Part shown: positions 7,159-18,210 of the stretch, piece by piece
How the letters are laid out: each line of letters begins with the position of its first letter
Position numbering within the stretch: the first letter of the stretch is position 1
Origin: RPQJ01 sp963706535
GTDB lineage: Bacteria > Pseudomonadota > Gammaproteobacteria > Steroidobacterales > Steroidobacteraceae
Assembly (NCBI GenBank): GCA_963706535.1
Contig: CAVPMU010000025.1
Coordinates: 62,001 to 126,000 of the forward strand
Length of the DNA stretch: 64,000 nt
Direction: 5' to 3'
Program-made: the position numbers and the translations under genes
The notes under the pieces: generated by a model
What the model was told of the DNA's origin: nothing
Seen by the model: the letters and a program-made list of their open reading frames with translations, nothing else
Database searches by the model: none

Positions 7159-9869
7159 CGGTGCCGGTGGAAACCCTCGACGGGGTCGACTACGCCTCGG
7201 CGCGCGTTGCGCTGCCCCCCTGGCCGTTCCTCGACGCGGTGTCCGCCGGACTCGAGGTCGGCGACGACCGGGTCGCCGCCTTCCGCCAGGCGCTGGCCGA
7301 CGGCGACGCGAGCCTGCGCCAGCGCTTCGACGACGACGAGCCGGTCGAAGCGCTGGTCCGCGACCGGGCGCGCATGGTGGACGTGCTGCTCGGCAAGGCC
7401 TGGGCGCTGCACGCGGGCCCGCGCGAGAAGGACGTCGACCTGATCGCGGTCGGCGGCTACGGACGCGGCGAGCTGCATCCCTGCTCCGACATCGACGTGC
7501 TGATCCTGCTGCCGAAGAGCGACGCCGACGGCGGGCACGAGGGCATCGAGCGCTTCCTCGCGTTCCTGTGGGACATCGGCCTCGAGGTCGGGCACAGCGT
7601 GCGCACCATCGACGACTGCCAGCACGAGAGCGCGGCGGACGTGAGCGTCGTCACCACGCTGATCGAGGCGCGCCTGCTCGCGGGCCCCGAGCACCTGTTC
7701 CAGTCGATGCGCCGGGCGCTCGGCCAGGACAGCGTGTGGTCCTCGAAGGCCTTCTTCGAGGCGAAGGTGGCGGAGCAGCTCGCCCGGCATCACCGCTACC
7801 ACGACACCGCGTACAACCTCGAGCCGAACGTCAAGGCGAGCCCCGGCGGGCTGCGCGACATCCAGACCATCGCCTGGGTCGCCAAGCGGCACTTCGGCGC
7901 CGAGACCGCCGACGAGCTGGTGGAGCACGGATTTCTCACGGCGGCGGAGCTGCGCAAGCTGCGCACGGCACAGGCCTTCCTGTGGAAGGTGCGCTTCGCG
8001 CTGCACGTGATCACCGGGCGCCGCGAGGACCGGCTCCTGTTCGACCACCAGAGCCGCATCGCACGGATGTTCGGCTACGAGGACGCGACCTACACGCTCG
8101 CGGTCGAGCAGTTCATGCAGCGCTACTACCGCACCGTGATGGACGTGAGCCTGCTGAACGAGATGCTGCTGCAGCTGTTCCGCGAGGCGATCGTCCCGGA
8201 CGGCGCGAGCAACGTGGTGCCGCTCAACGCGCGCTTCCAGGTCCGCAACGACTACCTCGAGGTCACCTCGGACGACGTGTTCGCGCGCCACCCCTCCGCG
8301 ATCCTCGAGCTGTTCCGGCTCATGCAGGACAATCCGGAGCTGCGCGGCGTGCGCGCGACCACCATCCGCGTGCTCGGCCGCCACCACTGGCTGATCGACG
8401 AGGAGTTCCGCCAGAACCCGCGCAACCACCGCCTGTTCCTCGAGTTCATCCGCGCCCCGCAGGGCGTGACGCACGAGTTGCGGCGCATGAACCTCTACGG
8501 CGTGCTCGGCCGCTACATCCCGGCCTTCGGCCGCATCGTCGGGCGCATGCAGTACGACCTGTTCCACGCCTACACGGTGGACGCGCACACGCTGTTCGTG
8601 GTCCGCAACCTGCGCCGCCTCGCCCTGCCCCGCTTCGAGCACGAGTTCCCGGAGCTGTCGCGGCTGATGGGCAAGCTGCCGAAGCCCGAGCTCGCGTACA
8701 TCGCCGCGCTGTTCCACGACATCGCCAAGGGCCGCGGCGGCGACCATTCCGTGCTCGGCGCGGTCGATGCCGAGGCCTTCTGCCTCGAGCAGGGCCTGTC
8801 GCGCTACGACGCGCGCCTCGTCGCCTGGCTGGTCCGCAACCACCTGCTGTTCTCGGTGACCGCGCAGAAGAAGGACATCTCCGATCCCAAGGTCATCCAG
8901 GACTTCGCGCAGGCGGTTGGCGACCAGACCCACCTCGACTACCTCTACCTGCTCACCGTCGCGGACGTGCGCGGCACGAACCCCAAGCTGTGGAACTCGT
9001 GGCGCTCCTCGCTGTTCCACGACTTCTACGAGCGCGCCAAGCGTGCGCTGCGCCGCGGCCTCGAGTCGCCGGTCGACAAGGACGAGCTGGTCGAGGAAAC
9101 GCGCGCGGCGGCGCGCGAGCTCGCAGCCCGCGACGGCATTGACGCCGGGCAGGCCGCGGCGGCCTGGGAGGGCCTGGGGGACGAATACTTCCTGCGACAC
9201 AGCCCCGCCGAACTCGCCTGGCACCTGAAGCTGCTCGCCGCCCGCGAGCCCGGCGACACCTCGCCCCTCGTCGCCGTGCGCGAGACGCCCGAGCGCGGCG
9301 GCAACACCGTGCTCACGTACATGCCGCACACGCAGGAGAACTTCGCCCGCACCACCGCGCTGCTCGACCAGATGGGCCTCAACATCGTCGATGCGCGCAT
9401 CACGCCGCTCGGCGGCGGCTTGAGCCTCGACACCTACCTCGTGCTGGAGGACACGGGCACGCCGATCACGGACCGCAACCGCGCGCACGAGATCGAGCAG
9501 CAGCTGTGGCGGGTGCTGCAGAGCCCCGCGGCGACCGCGCCGGTGGTGACGCGCCGCGCGCCGCGGCAGGTGCGCATGTTCACGACCCCCACGCAGATCA
9601 CCTTCACCGACGATCCGGTCCAGCAGCGCACCATCCTCGAACTGATCGCGGGCGACCGCCCGGGCCTGCTTTCCGAGATCGGCAAGGTGCTGCTCGCCGA
9701 GCGCGTGGACGTGCTGACCGCGAGGATCATGACCGTCGGCGAGCGCGCCGAGGACGTCTTCTACATCACCGACGAGCACGGCAAGCCGCTCGCCGGCGAG
9801 GCGCTGAAGTGCCTCGAGGACCGTCTGCACGACGCCCTCGACCGCCGCGACACCGCCCGGATCGCCTGA
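7155..9869 (+). CDS. glnD: bifunctional uridylyltransferase/uridylyl-removing enzyme (PII)
   Basis: Nitrogen sensor that uridylylates PII proteins when glutamine is low and deuridylylates them when it is high. Domains in order: nucleotidyltransferase with GGYGRGELHPCSDIDVLIL at about residue 100; GlnD linker; HD domain with AALFHDIAKGRGGDHS near residue 520; two C-terminal ACT domains (about 720 and 825). 904 aa (E. coli 890). The GTG start overlaps the map stop (GTGA), implying coupling. Confidence 0.96.
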   Translation: MTVPVETLDGVDYASARVALPPWPFLDAVSAGLEVGDDRVAAFRQALADGDASLRQRFDDDEPVEALVRDRARMVDVLLGKAWALHAGPREKDVDLIAVGGYGRGELHPCSDIDVLILLPKSDADGGHEGIERFLAFLWDIGLEVGHSVRTIDDCQHESAADVSVVTTLIEARLLAGPEHLFQSMRRALGQDSVWSSKAFFEAKVAEQLARHHRYHDTAYNLEPNVKASPGGLRDIQTIAWVAKRHFGAETADELVEHGFLTAAELRKLRTAQAFLWKVRFALHVITGRREDRLLFDHQSRIARMFGYEDATYTLAVEQFMQRYYRTVMDVSLLNEMLLQLFREAIVPDGASNVVPLNARFQVRNDYLEVTSDDVFARHPSAILELFRLMQDNPELRGVRATTIRVLGRHHWLIDEEFRQNPRNHRLFLEFIRAPQGVTHELRRMNLYGVLGRYIPAFGRIVGRMQYDLFHAYTVDAHTLFVVRNLRRLALPRFEHEFPELSRLMGKLPKPELAYIAALFHDIAKGRGGDHSVLGAVDAEAFCLEQGLSRYDARLVAWLVRNHLLFSVTAQKKDISDPKVIQDFAQAVGDQTHLDYLYLLTVADVRGTNPKLWNSWRSSLFHDFYERAKRALRRGLESPVDKDELVEETRAAARELAARDGIDAGQAAAAWEGLGDEYFLRHSPAELAWHLKLLAAREPGDTSPLVAVRETPERGGNTVLTYMPHTQENFARTTALLDQMGLNIVDARITPLGGGLSLDTYLVLEDTGTPITDRNRAHEIEQQLWRVLQSPAATAPVVTRRAPRQVRMFTTPTQITFTDDPVQQRTILELIAGDRPGLLSEIGKVLLAERVDVLTARIMTVGERAEDVFYITDEHGKPLAGEALKCLEDRLHDALDRRDTARIA

Positions 9870-9877
9870 CCGGCCGG

Positions 9878-11074
9878 ATGAACCCTCGCCTCGCCACGCT
9901 GCGACCCTACCCGTTCGAGCGACTGCGCAGCCTGCTCGCGGGCGCCGCACCGCCGACGGGCCTGCACCACATCCCGCTCTCGATCGGCGAGCCGAAGCAC
10001 GCACCGCCCGCCTTCATCGGCGCGGCGCTGACGCGGGCACTCACCACGCTCGGCAGCTACCCGCTCGCCATCGGCCTGCCGGAACTGCGCGCCGCGGTCG
10101 CCGACTGGCTGGTGCGCCGGTTCGCACTGCCCGCCGGCAGCGTTCGCCCCGGGGACATGGTGTTGCCGGTGAATGGCACGCGCGAGGCGCTGTTCGCCTT
10201 CGTGCAGGCCGCGGTGGATGCATCGCGGCCGCGACCGGCGGTGCTGATGCCGAATCCGTTCTACCAGATCTACGAGGGCGCGGCCCTGCTCGCAGGCGCC
10301 GAGCCCGTGTTTCTGAACTGCGAGCCCTCGCTCGGTCACCTGCCCGATCTCGATGCCGTGGATGCCGCCACGTGGAACCGCTGCCAGGTGCTGTTCCTCT
10401 GCAGTCCCGGAAATCCCACCGGCGCGGTGATGCCGGAGAGCTACCTGCGGCGCGCGCTCGAGCTCTCGGCGCGGCACGGCTTCCTGCTCGCGGCCGACGA
10501 GTGCTACTCGGAGATCTACCTCGACGAGACCCGGCCGCCGCCCGGCCTGCTTCAGGTTGCGCGCGCCGCGGGCAACGCGGAATTCGAACGCTGCGTGGTG
10601 TTCCACAGCCTCTCGAAGCGGTCGAGCGTGCCCGGGCTGCGCTCCGGGTTCGTCGCCGGCGATGCGCAGGCGCTCGCCGATTTCAGGCTCTATCGCACCT
10701 ATCACGGCTGTGCCGTGCCGGTGCACACGCAGCTCGCGAGTATCCCGGCCTGGCAGGACGAGGAGCACGTGCGCGGGAACCGTCGGCTCTACCGCGAGAA
10801 GTTCGCGCAGGTGGTGCCGGTCCTGCGCGAGGTGCTCAACGTCGACGTGCCGGCCGGGGCGTTCTACCTGTGGCTCGAGGTGGGCGACGACGAGGCCTTC
10901 ACGCGCGGACTGTTCGAGCGGCAGAACGTGACGGTCCTGCCCGGCTCCTACCTCGCCCGCGATACCGCCGGCGGCAATCCGGGGCGCGGGCGGGTGCGGA
11001 TCTCGCTCGTCGCGAGCGTCGAGGATTGCGTCGAGGCGGCCCAACGCATCGTCGCGTTCGTGCGCTCGCGTTGA
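9878..11074 (+). CDS. dapC: succinyldiaminopimelate transaminase, class I aminotransferase
   Basis: PLP enzyme of the succinylase lysine/DAP pathway, converting N-succinyl-2-amino-6-ketopimelate to N-succinyl-LL-DAP. LSIGEPKHAPPAFI, NPFYQIYEGAALLAGA, SPGNPTGAVMP, ADECYSEIY and SLSKRSSVPGLRSGF (catalytic Lys in SLSKR) are all present; the PLP-binding Arg is in GRVRISLVA. 398 aa. The neighbour dapD catalyses the preceding step, which supports dapC over other aminotransferases. Confidence 0.88.
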   Translation: MNPRLATLRPYPFERLRSLLAGAAPPTGLHHIPLSIGEPKHAPPAFIGAALTRALTTLGSYPLAIGLPELRAAVADWLVRRFALPAGSVRPGDMVLPVNGTREALFAFVQAAVDASRPRPAVLMPNPFYQIYEGAALLAGAEPVFLNCEPSLGHLPDLDAVDAATWNRCQVLFLCSPGNPTGAVMPESYLRRALELSARHGFLLAADECYSEIYLDETRPPPGLLQVARAAGNAEFERCVVFHSLSKRSSVPGLRSGFVAGDAQALADFRLYRTYHGCAVPVHTQLASIPAWQDEEHVRGNRRLYREKFAQVVPVLREVLNVDVPAGAFYLWLEVGDDEAFTRGLFERQNVTVLPGSYLARDTAGGNPGRGRVRISLVASVEDCVEAAQRIVAFVRSR

Positions 11075-11139
11075 CGTTCACGCACGCCGTAGCATTCGCT
11101 CGTTATGCGAGCGCGGTGCGCGGATACGTTTCCGCGGCA

Positions 11140-11325
11140 CCGTTAGGGGCATGGCGGATGGGCGGGTTCGGGCCAGGCGGTGTCTATTTCCCCTGCTGTG
11201 CGCATGGATCATGCGCATGAGTAATGCGCATAAGCAGTGCGCATGACCCCGTGAACGACACCACATCGCGGGTCGCTGCGGCAGCGCACGAACCAGCACC
11301 AGGCGTTTCAGCTGAAAGGCCCGCC
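11140..11325. repeat. dispersed element copy 1 with four ATGCGCAT palindromes, 13-bp period
   Basis: The 316-nt gap between dapC and dapD holds no gene. Its core at 11198-11244 is four copies of the palindrome RTGCGCAT starting at 11198, 11211, 11224 and 11237, an exact 13-bp period with non-conserved 5-nt linkers. The flanks, including GGATGGGCGGGTTCGGGCCA and GCGTTTCAGCTGAA, recur in inverted orientation at 47.70-47.89 kb. It resembles an iterated binding site or a mobile intergenic element; function unknown. Confidence 0.85.
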
Positions 11326-11390
11326 GAAAGCGACGCAGGCGAATGCGGTATCCTTTCCGAGTTGAACCCGGGCAACGCGACGAGGCCGAC

Positions 11391-12217
<827 letters not shown>

Positions 12218-12224
<7 letters not shown>

Positions 12225-12309
12225 CGGATAGCGGATAGCGGATAGTGTAGGAACAGGAAGGCCGGCGGTGCCGGCCCTCCTCACCATCCGCTATCCGCTA
12301 TCCGCTTCC
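12218..12309. repeat. heptamer-repeat hairpin between dapD and phoU (likely bidirectional terminator)
   Basis: Convergent gene ends enclose direct GGATAGC-type heptamers, an inner stem (GGCCGGC-GGT-GCCGGCC at 12260-12276) and then the inverted heptamers (ATCCGCT units). The two arrays can pair into a long stem extending the inner hairpin. The array supplies the stop codon of dapD and the last residues (ADSG) and stop of phoU. Terminator function in both directions is inferred from structure and position. Confidence 0.7.
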
Positions 12310-13019
12310 TGCTCCGCCCGCGCCTGCCGTCCCTCCACCATGTACAGCACCTGCTCGGCCACGTTCTTCGCGTGGTCGCCGACCCGCTCGAGGCCCTTGA
12401 GCGCGAACACGGTGTCGATGGTGGCCTTGATGAACTGCTGGTCCTCCATGACGAAGGTCATCAGCTGCCGCAGTGCGGCGGCGAACTCCTCGTCGAGTTC
12501 CTCGTCGCGGCGCAGGACGTTGCGGGCCATCAGGGGGCTCGCTTCGTCGAGGGCGCGCACCGCGCTGCGCAGCATGGCGACCGAAAGGTCCGCCATGTGC
12601 CGCAGGTAGCGCGCCACCGCCACGACCGGGTCGTGCGGCGAGACGCCGCCGACCCGCGCCGCGAAGCGCGCGATCTTCTTCGCCTCGTCGCCGACGCGCT
12701 CGAGTTCGAGGCTCGAGCGCGAACAGGCGCGCACCATGCGCAGGTCGTTCGCAACCGGCTGGTGCAAGGCAATGAAGTTCTGCGTCAACTGGTCGAGCCG
12801 GATGTCGTAGTCGTTGACCAGCGGCTCGCGGGAGATGACGAATTCCGCCACGCGCCCGTCGCGGTCGAGCAGGGCCTTGACGGCGCTCGAGACCTGGTCG
12901 ATCACGAGCCCGCCCATCTCGACCACGTGCATGCGCAGGTCGATGAGCCCCTGGTCCACGGACTTCTGGATGTGTCCCTCGACGGGATCGGTGGTACCCA
13001 CGTCCGCCTCGTCAGCCAT
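12291..13019 (-). CDS. phoU: phosphate transport regulator PhoU (copy 1, pst operon)
   Basis: Negative regulator that links the Pst transporter to PhoR kinase. Two three-helix PhoU repeats are visible, each with the (E/D)xxxD metal pattern: LELERVGDEAKKIARFAA and KGLERVGDHAKNVAEQVLYM. 242 aa. Overlaps pstB by 8 nt; start MADEADVGTTDPVEGHIQ. Last gene of pstSCAB-phoU, so it would be induced with the transporter. The C-terminal ADSG is encoded by the heptamer repeat. Confidence 0.94.
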   Translation of the reverse strand: MADEADVGTTDPVEGHIQKSVDQGLIDLRMHVVEMGGLVIDQVSSAVKALLDRDGRVAEFVISREPLVNDYDIRLDQLTQNFIALHQPVANDLRMVRACSRSSLELERVGDEAKKIARFAARVGGVSPHDPVVAVARYLRHMADLSVAMLRSAVRALDEASPLMARNVLRRDEELDEEFAAALRQLMTFVMEDQQFIKATIDTVFALKGLERVGDHAKNVAEQVLYMVEGRQARAEQEADSG

Positions 13020-13842
13020 AGCGGCCCGTGATGTAGTCCTCGGTGGCCTTCCTCGCGGGGTTGGTGAAGATCTTCGAGGTGGCATCCACTTCCACCAGCT
13101 CGCCGAGGTACATGAACGCGGTGAAGTCGGAGACGCGCGCGGCCTGCTGCATGTTGTGCGTCACGATCAGCACCGTGACGCGCTCGCGCAGCTCGGTGAT
13201 CAGCTCCTCGATCTTCGCCGTCGCGATCGGGTCGAGCGCCGAGGTGGGCTCGTCGAACAGCAGGATCTCGGGCTCCGTGGCCAGCGCGCGCGCGATGCAC
13301 AGTCGCTGCATCTGGCCGCCCGAGAGCGCGAGTGCCGAGTCCTCGAGCCGGTCCTTGACCTCGTCCCAGATCGCCGCGTTGCGCAGCGCCTGCTCGACGC
13401 GCTCGGCGAGATCGGTGCGATTGCGGATGCCGCGCAGGCGCAGGCCGTAGGCGACGTTCTCGAATACCGTCTTCGGGAACGGGTTCGGCTTCTGGAACAC
13501 CATGCCGATGCGCATCCGCACCTCGATCGGGTCGGTCTCGGGGCCCACGAGGTTGACATCGTCCGGGCGCAGCGTGATGGCGCCCTGGTACTTCGTGTCC
13601 GCCTGCAGGTCGTGCATGCGGTTGAAGCAGCGCAGGAAGGTGCTCTTGCCGCAACCCGACGGCCCGATCAGCGCCGTCACCTGCCGCTCCGGGATCGTCA
13701 GGTCGAGGTTCTTGAGCGCGTGGTTGGTGCCGTACCAGAAGTTCAGCTTCTCCGCGATCGCCTTCGGGGGATTCGCGCGCGTCGGCTGGCGGTCCTCGAA
13801 GGCGATGGCCACCGAGGGGGCCGCGGGTCTCTGCGTGGTCAT
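13012..13842 (-). CDS. pstB: phosphate ABC transporter ATP-binding protein
   Basis: ATPase of the high-affinity phosphate importer. Walker A is GPSGCGKSTFLR, the signature motif LSGGQMQRLCIARAL, Walker B ILLFDEPTSALDP, and the H-loop VTHNMQQAARVSDF. RMRIGMVFQKPNPFP is the PstB-type Q-loop. About 276 aa. A GTG three codons upstream (13851) overlaps the pstA stop and is an alternative coupled start; the ATG with GGTGAG upstream was preferred. Confidence 0.96.
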   Translation of the reverse strand: MTTQRPAAPSVAIAFEDRQPTRANPPKAIAEKLNFWYGTNHALKNLDLTIPERQVTALIGPSGCGKSTFLRCFNRMHDLQADTKYQGAITLRPDDVNLVGPETDPIEVRMRIGMVFQKPNPFPKTVFENVAYGLRLRGIRNRTDLAERVEQALRNAAIWDEVKDRLEDSALALSGGQMQRLCIARALATEPEILLFDEPTSALDPIATAKIEELITELRERVTVLIVTHNMQQAARVSDFTAFMYLGELVEVDATSKIFTNPARKATEDYITGRYG

Positions 13843-13847
13843 CGTGC

Positions 13848-14780
13848 TCACCAGTTGATCTTCTTGCGGAAGCGGTAGCGGATCCAGATCGCCACCGCGT
13901 TCATGGCCAGGGACATGCCGAGCAGGATCGCACCCGCCGCGGCCGCGTTCGCCTGGAACGCCTGGTCGGGCCGCGAGATCCAGTTGAACATCTGGATCGG
14001 CATCGCCGTGAACTCGCTCCTCAACCACTCGAAGTTGAGGAACGGGAACTCGCCGGTGACGGGTGACGGCGGCAGGAAGGCGATGAAGGACAGCGCGCCG
14101 ATCGTGATGATGGGGGCCGTCTCGCCGATGGCGCGCGACAGGCCGAGGATCAGGCCGGTCAGGATGCCGCCGGTGGAGTACGGCAGCACGTGGTCCTTGG
14201 TGACCTCCCAGCGCGTGGCGCCGAGGCCGTAGGCCGCCTCGCGGATGGCCTTGGGCACGGCCCGCAGCGACTCGCGCGTCGCCACGATCACGATCGGCAG
14301 GATCAACAGCGCCAGCGTGAGCCCGGCCGAGAGGATGCTCTGGCCGAAGTCGAACTTGTAGACGAACAGCCCGAGCGCCAGCAGGCCGTAGACGATCGAG
14401 GGCACGCCCGCGAGATTGGTGACGTTGATCTCGATGATGCCGCTGAACCAGTTCTTCGACGCGTACTCCTCGAGATAGATCGCCGCGGCCACGCCCACCG
14501 GCAGCGCCGCGAGCATGGTCACGAACATGATGAGCGTCGTGCCCACCATCGGCGAGAGGATGCCGGCCCGCTCCGCCTTGCGCGACGGGAAGTTCGTGAA
14601 GAAATCCCAGCCGAAGCGCGGCGCGCCCTGGATGACGAGGTCGAGGAACAGCACGGCGAGCAGGCCGAGGCACAGGATCAGGATCAGCAGCCCGATGATC
14701 ACGAAGACCTTGTCGAGCTGCCTGCGCCAGGCGAGACCCTTGCGGATCTCGGCGAGCGTCACCGGGGCCGGGATCGACAT
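13848..14780 (-). CDS. pstA: phosphate ABC transporter permease PstA
   Basis: Inner-membrane permease subunit, 310 aa, six predicted membrane segments beginning with VFVIIGLLILILCLGLLAVL. The cytoplasmic EAA loop reads REAAYGLGATRWEVTKDHVL. LSRAIGETAPIITIGALSF is the conserved PstA segment. The ATG overlaps the pstC stop (TGATG). Confidence 0.95.
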   Translation of the reverse strand: MSIPAPVTLAEIRKGLAWRRQLDKVFVIIGLLILILCLGLLAVLFLDLVIQGAPRFGWDFFTNFPSRKAERAGILSPMVGTTLIMFVTMLAALPVGVAAAIYLEEYASKNWFSGIIEINVTNLAGVPSIVYGLLALGLFVYKFDFGQSILSAGLTLALLILPIVIVATRESLRAVPKAIREAAYGLGATRWEVTKDHVLPYSTGGILTGLILGLSRAIGETAPIITIGALSFIAFLPPSPVTGEFPFLNFEWLRSEFTAMPIQMFNWISRPDQAFQANAAAAGAILLGMSLAMNAVAIWIRYRFRKKINW

Positions 14781-15706
14781 CAGTAGGCCTCCCGGAACCG
14801 GCGGGTGAGGAAGAAGCCGATGACGTTGAACACCAGCGTCATCAGCATCAGCACCAGTCCCGCGGCGAAGATGCTCTGGTAGCCGATGCTGTCGTGCGGC
14901 AGGTCACCGAGGCTCACCTGCACGATGTAGGCCGTGATGGTCGCGGCCGGCTCGGTCGGGTCGAACGTCAGGTTGGGCTGCATGCCGGCGGCGATGGCGA
15001 CGACCATGGTCTCGCCGATCGCGCGCGAGATGCCGAGGATGTAGGCCGCCGCGAGACCGGAGAAGGCGCCGGGCACCACCACCTTGAGGGCCGTCTGCAG
15101 GCGCGTGGCACCCATCGCGTAGGAGCCCTCGCGCATGTAGCGCGGCACCGCGCGCATCGCGTCCTCGCTCACCGAGGCCACGTACGGCACGATCATGAGG
15201 CCGATCACGAGGCCCGCGCTCAGCATGTTGAATCCGGGCAGCTCCGGGAAGACCTTCTGCAGCGCCGGCGTGACGATCAGCAGCGCGAAATAGCCGTAGA
15301 CCACGGTGGGGACGGCGCCCAGCAGCTCGAGGATGGGCTTGACCGTCTCGCGCAGGCGGTGCGGCGCGAACTCCGAGAGATAGATTGCGATGATCGTGCC
15401 GAGCGGAATCGCCACGGCGAGCGCAACGCCCGTGACCGTGAGCGTGCCCGCCACCAGCGGCATGATGCCGTAGCGCGCGTCCGCGAACAGCGGCGTCCAC
15501 ATCGTGTCGGTCAGGAAGTCCTTGACCGAGACGTGCTCGAAGAAGAACGAGGACTCGTAGAACAGGATGAAGACGATCGCGACCGTGGTGAACACGGCCA
15601 CGAGGCCCGCGGCGAGCAGCAGCAATTCGATGACGCGGTCGCGCCACTTGCGATAGCGCAGGGACGCGAACGCGCCAGGTGACCGCAGGGCGGTGGACTG
15701 GTTCAT
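14780..15706 (-). CDS. pstC: phosphate ABC transporter permease PstC
   Basis: Second permease subunit, 308 aa. Membrane segments start at VIELLLLAAGLVAVFTTVAI. The EAA loop is REGSYAMGATRLQTALKVVV, followed by LGISRAIGETMVVAIAAGMQ. Separated from pstS by 97 nt that include a small 6-bp hairpin just after the pstS stop, which may set the lower level of permease relative to binding protein. Confidence 0.95.
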   Translation of the reverse strand: MNQSTALRSPGAFASLRYRKWRDRVIELLLLAAGLVAVFTTVAIVFILFYESSFFFEHVSVKDFLTDTMWTPLFADARYGIMPLVAGTLTVTGVALAVAIPLGTIIAIYLSEFAPHRLRETVKPILELLGAVPTVVYGYFALLIVTPALQKVFPELPGFNMLSAGLVIGLMIVPYVASVSEDAMRAVPRYMREGSYAMGATRLQTALKVVVPGAFSGLAAAYILGISRAIGETMVVAIAAGMQPNLTFDPTEPAATITAYIVQVSLGDLPHDSIGYQSIFAAGLVLMLMTLVFNVIGFFLTRRFREAY

Positions 15707-15803
15707 GAGCCGGGACCCTCATCCCCTGCACGAGTCGTGGCGGCAGACCGGCACTTTAACCCGATCGGCCGCCGCGTATCGACCGTGGCTTGAACGCAAG
15801 CCG

Positions 15804-16805
<1,002 letters not shown>

Positions 16806-16862
16806 GGAGCTAACCCTCTGCCGGTGTACGATTGATCAAGGCCTGGGCCCTGGATGGCGCGA

Positions 16863-16896
16863 AGTTTGGCGGAGCGATGTGACAGCTGCATGACAC
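16863..16896 (-). promoter_or_regulatory. Pho box and -10 of pstSCAB-phoU
   Basis: Read leftward, GTGTCAT-GCAG-CTGTCAC (16896-16879) is two 7-mers with 4-nt spacing, close to the PhoB consensus CTGTCAT-N4-CTGTCAT. Exactly 10 bp further is CAAACT (16868-16863), the position where the -10 of PhoB-activated promoters sits. The pstS ATG is about 60 nt downstream. Confidence 0.85.
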
Positions 16897-16990
16897 GGCC
16901 GCCACATCGCGAAAACTGGTTGGGACCACGACCTTCCGTCCGTAAGATACCGGGCCGCGCCCACCCCGGACCCCAGCTCGTTACAACTGC

Positions 16991-18127
16991 ATGTCAACCA
17001 CCCTGGCACTCGCCGAAGACCTGTTGCGCCGCCCTTCCGTCAGCCCGGAGGATCGCGGCTGCCTAGACGTGATCGCGGCCCGGCTCGAACCGCTGGGGTT
17101 CGTGAACGAGCGACTGCAGTACGGGCCGGTGGACAATCTCTGGGCCCGGCGGGGGCAATCGGCCCCGGTGCTGTGCTTCGCGGGCCACACCGACGTGGTA
17201 CCGGCCGGACCACGCGAGGAGTGGCGCACGGATCCGTTCGAGCCCATCGTACGGGAAGGCATCCTCTACGGCCGCGGCTCGGCCGACATGAAGACCAGCC
17301 TCGCTGCCATGGTGACGGCCACGGAGCGCTTCGTCGCGCGGCACCCGGATCACCGGGGCTCGCTCGCCTTCCTGTTCACGAGCGACGAGGAAGGCCCGTC
17401 GGTCGACGGCACCCGGCGCGTCATGCGGGTGCTGGAGGCGCGCAACGAGAAGATCGACTGGTGCGTGGTCGGCGAGCCGACCAGCAGCGAGTTGCTCGGC
17501 GACACGATCAAGATCGGCCGCCGCGGCTCGCTGTCGGGCCGCCTGACGGTGCACGGCGTGCAGGGACACATCGCCTACCCCCACCTCGCCGACAATCCCG
17601 TCCACGCCTTCGCCCCGGCGCTTGCGGAACTGGTCGCGCACCACTGGGACGAGGGCAACGAGTTCTTCCAGCCGACCACCTTCCAGGTCTCGAACATCGC
17701 CGCCGGTACCGGTGCGCCGAACGTGGTCCCCGGCGAGCTCAAGGTCCGCTTCAACCTGCGTTTCTCGACCGAGCAGACGGTCGCGAGCCTGCAACGCACG
17801 GTGCTCGGCATCCTCGACCGTCACCGCGTCAATTACACGCTCGAGTGGTTCGTCTCCGGCCTGCCGTTCTTCACCCCGCCGGGACTGCTCACCGAGACCG
17901 TCGCCGCGGCCGTGCACGAACTGACCGGCCAACGTCCCGCCTTCTCGACCACCGGCGGCACCTCGGACGGACGATTCATCGCCCCCACCGGCGCCCAGGT
18001 CGTCGAGCTCGGCGTCGTCAATGCCACGATCCACAAGGTGAACGAGTGCGTGCGCGTGGCCGACGTGGAGCTGCTGGGACGGGTGTACGAGAGGGTGATG
18101 GAGAAGCTGCTGGCGGGAAGCGGATAG
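16991..18127 (+). CDS. dapE: succinyl-diaminopimelate desuccinylase
   Basis: Zinc peptidase-family (M20) enzyme releasing succinate from N-succinyl-LL-DAP. Metal and catalytic residues: LCFAGHTDVVPAG (His, Asp), YGRGSADMK (bridging Asp), FTSDEEGPSVDG (Glu-Glu), and AFSTTGGTSDGRF near the C-terminus; the final His is in VNATIHKVNE. 378 aa, E. coli 375. Completes the succinylase branch with dapC and dapD although the pst operon lies between them. The stop lies inside a heptamer repeat. Confidence 0.95.
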   Translation: MSTTLALAEDLLRRPSVSPEDRGCLDVIAARLEPLGFVNERLQYGPVDNLWARRGQSAPVLCFAGHTDVVPAGPREEWRTDPFEPIVREGILYGRGSADMKTSLAAMVTATERFVARHPDHRGSLAFLFTSDEEGPSVDGTRRVMRVLEARNEKIDWCVVGEPTSSELLGDTIKIGRRGSLSGRLTVHGVQGHIAYPHLADNPVHAFAPALAELVAHHWDEGNEFFQPTTFQVSNIAAGTGAPNVVPGELKVRFNLRFSTEQTVASLQRTVLGILDRHRVNYTLEWFVSGLPFFTPPGLLTETVAAAVHELTGQRPAFSTTGGTSDGRFIAPTGAQVVELGVVNATIHKVNECVRVADVELLGRVYERVMEKLLAGSG

Positions 18128-18210
18128 CGGATAGCGGATAGTGTAAAAACAAGAAGGCCGGCAATGCCGGCCATCTTCACTATCCGCTATCCGCTATCCG
18201 CTATCCGCTT
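18118..18210. repeat. heptamer-repeat hairpin between dapE and dsbB
   Basis: Same architecture as the dapD-phoU element: three direct GGATAGC-type heptamers, an inner stem (AAGGCCGGC-AAT-GCCGGCC at about 18154-18173) and four inverted heptamers. It lies between convergent genes, supplies the dapE stop codon and runs up to the dsbB end. A likely bidirectional terminator. Confidence 0.7.

Noticed and set aside
6936..10004. 1022-aa open frame on the minus strand
   Set aside because: Antisense shadow of map, glnD and dapC, all of which have full family motifs.
11198..11244. CRISPR-like array
   Set aside because: Repeat of 8 bp with 5-nt linkers is far too short for CRISPR; no cas genes are present.
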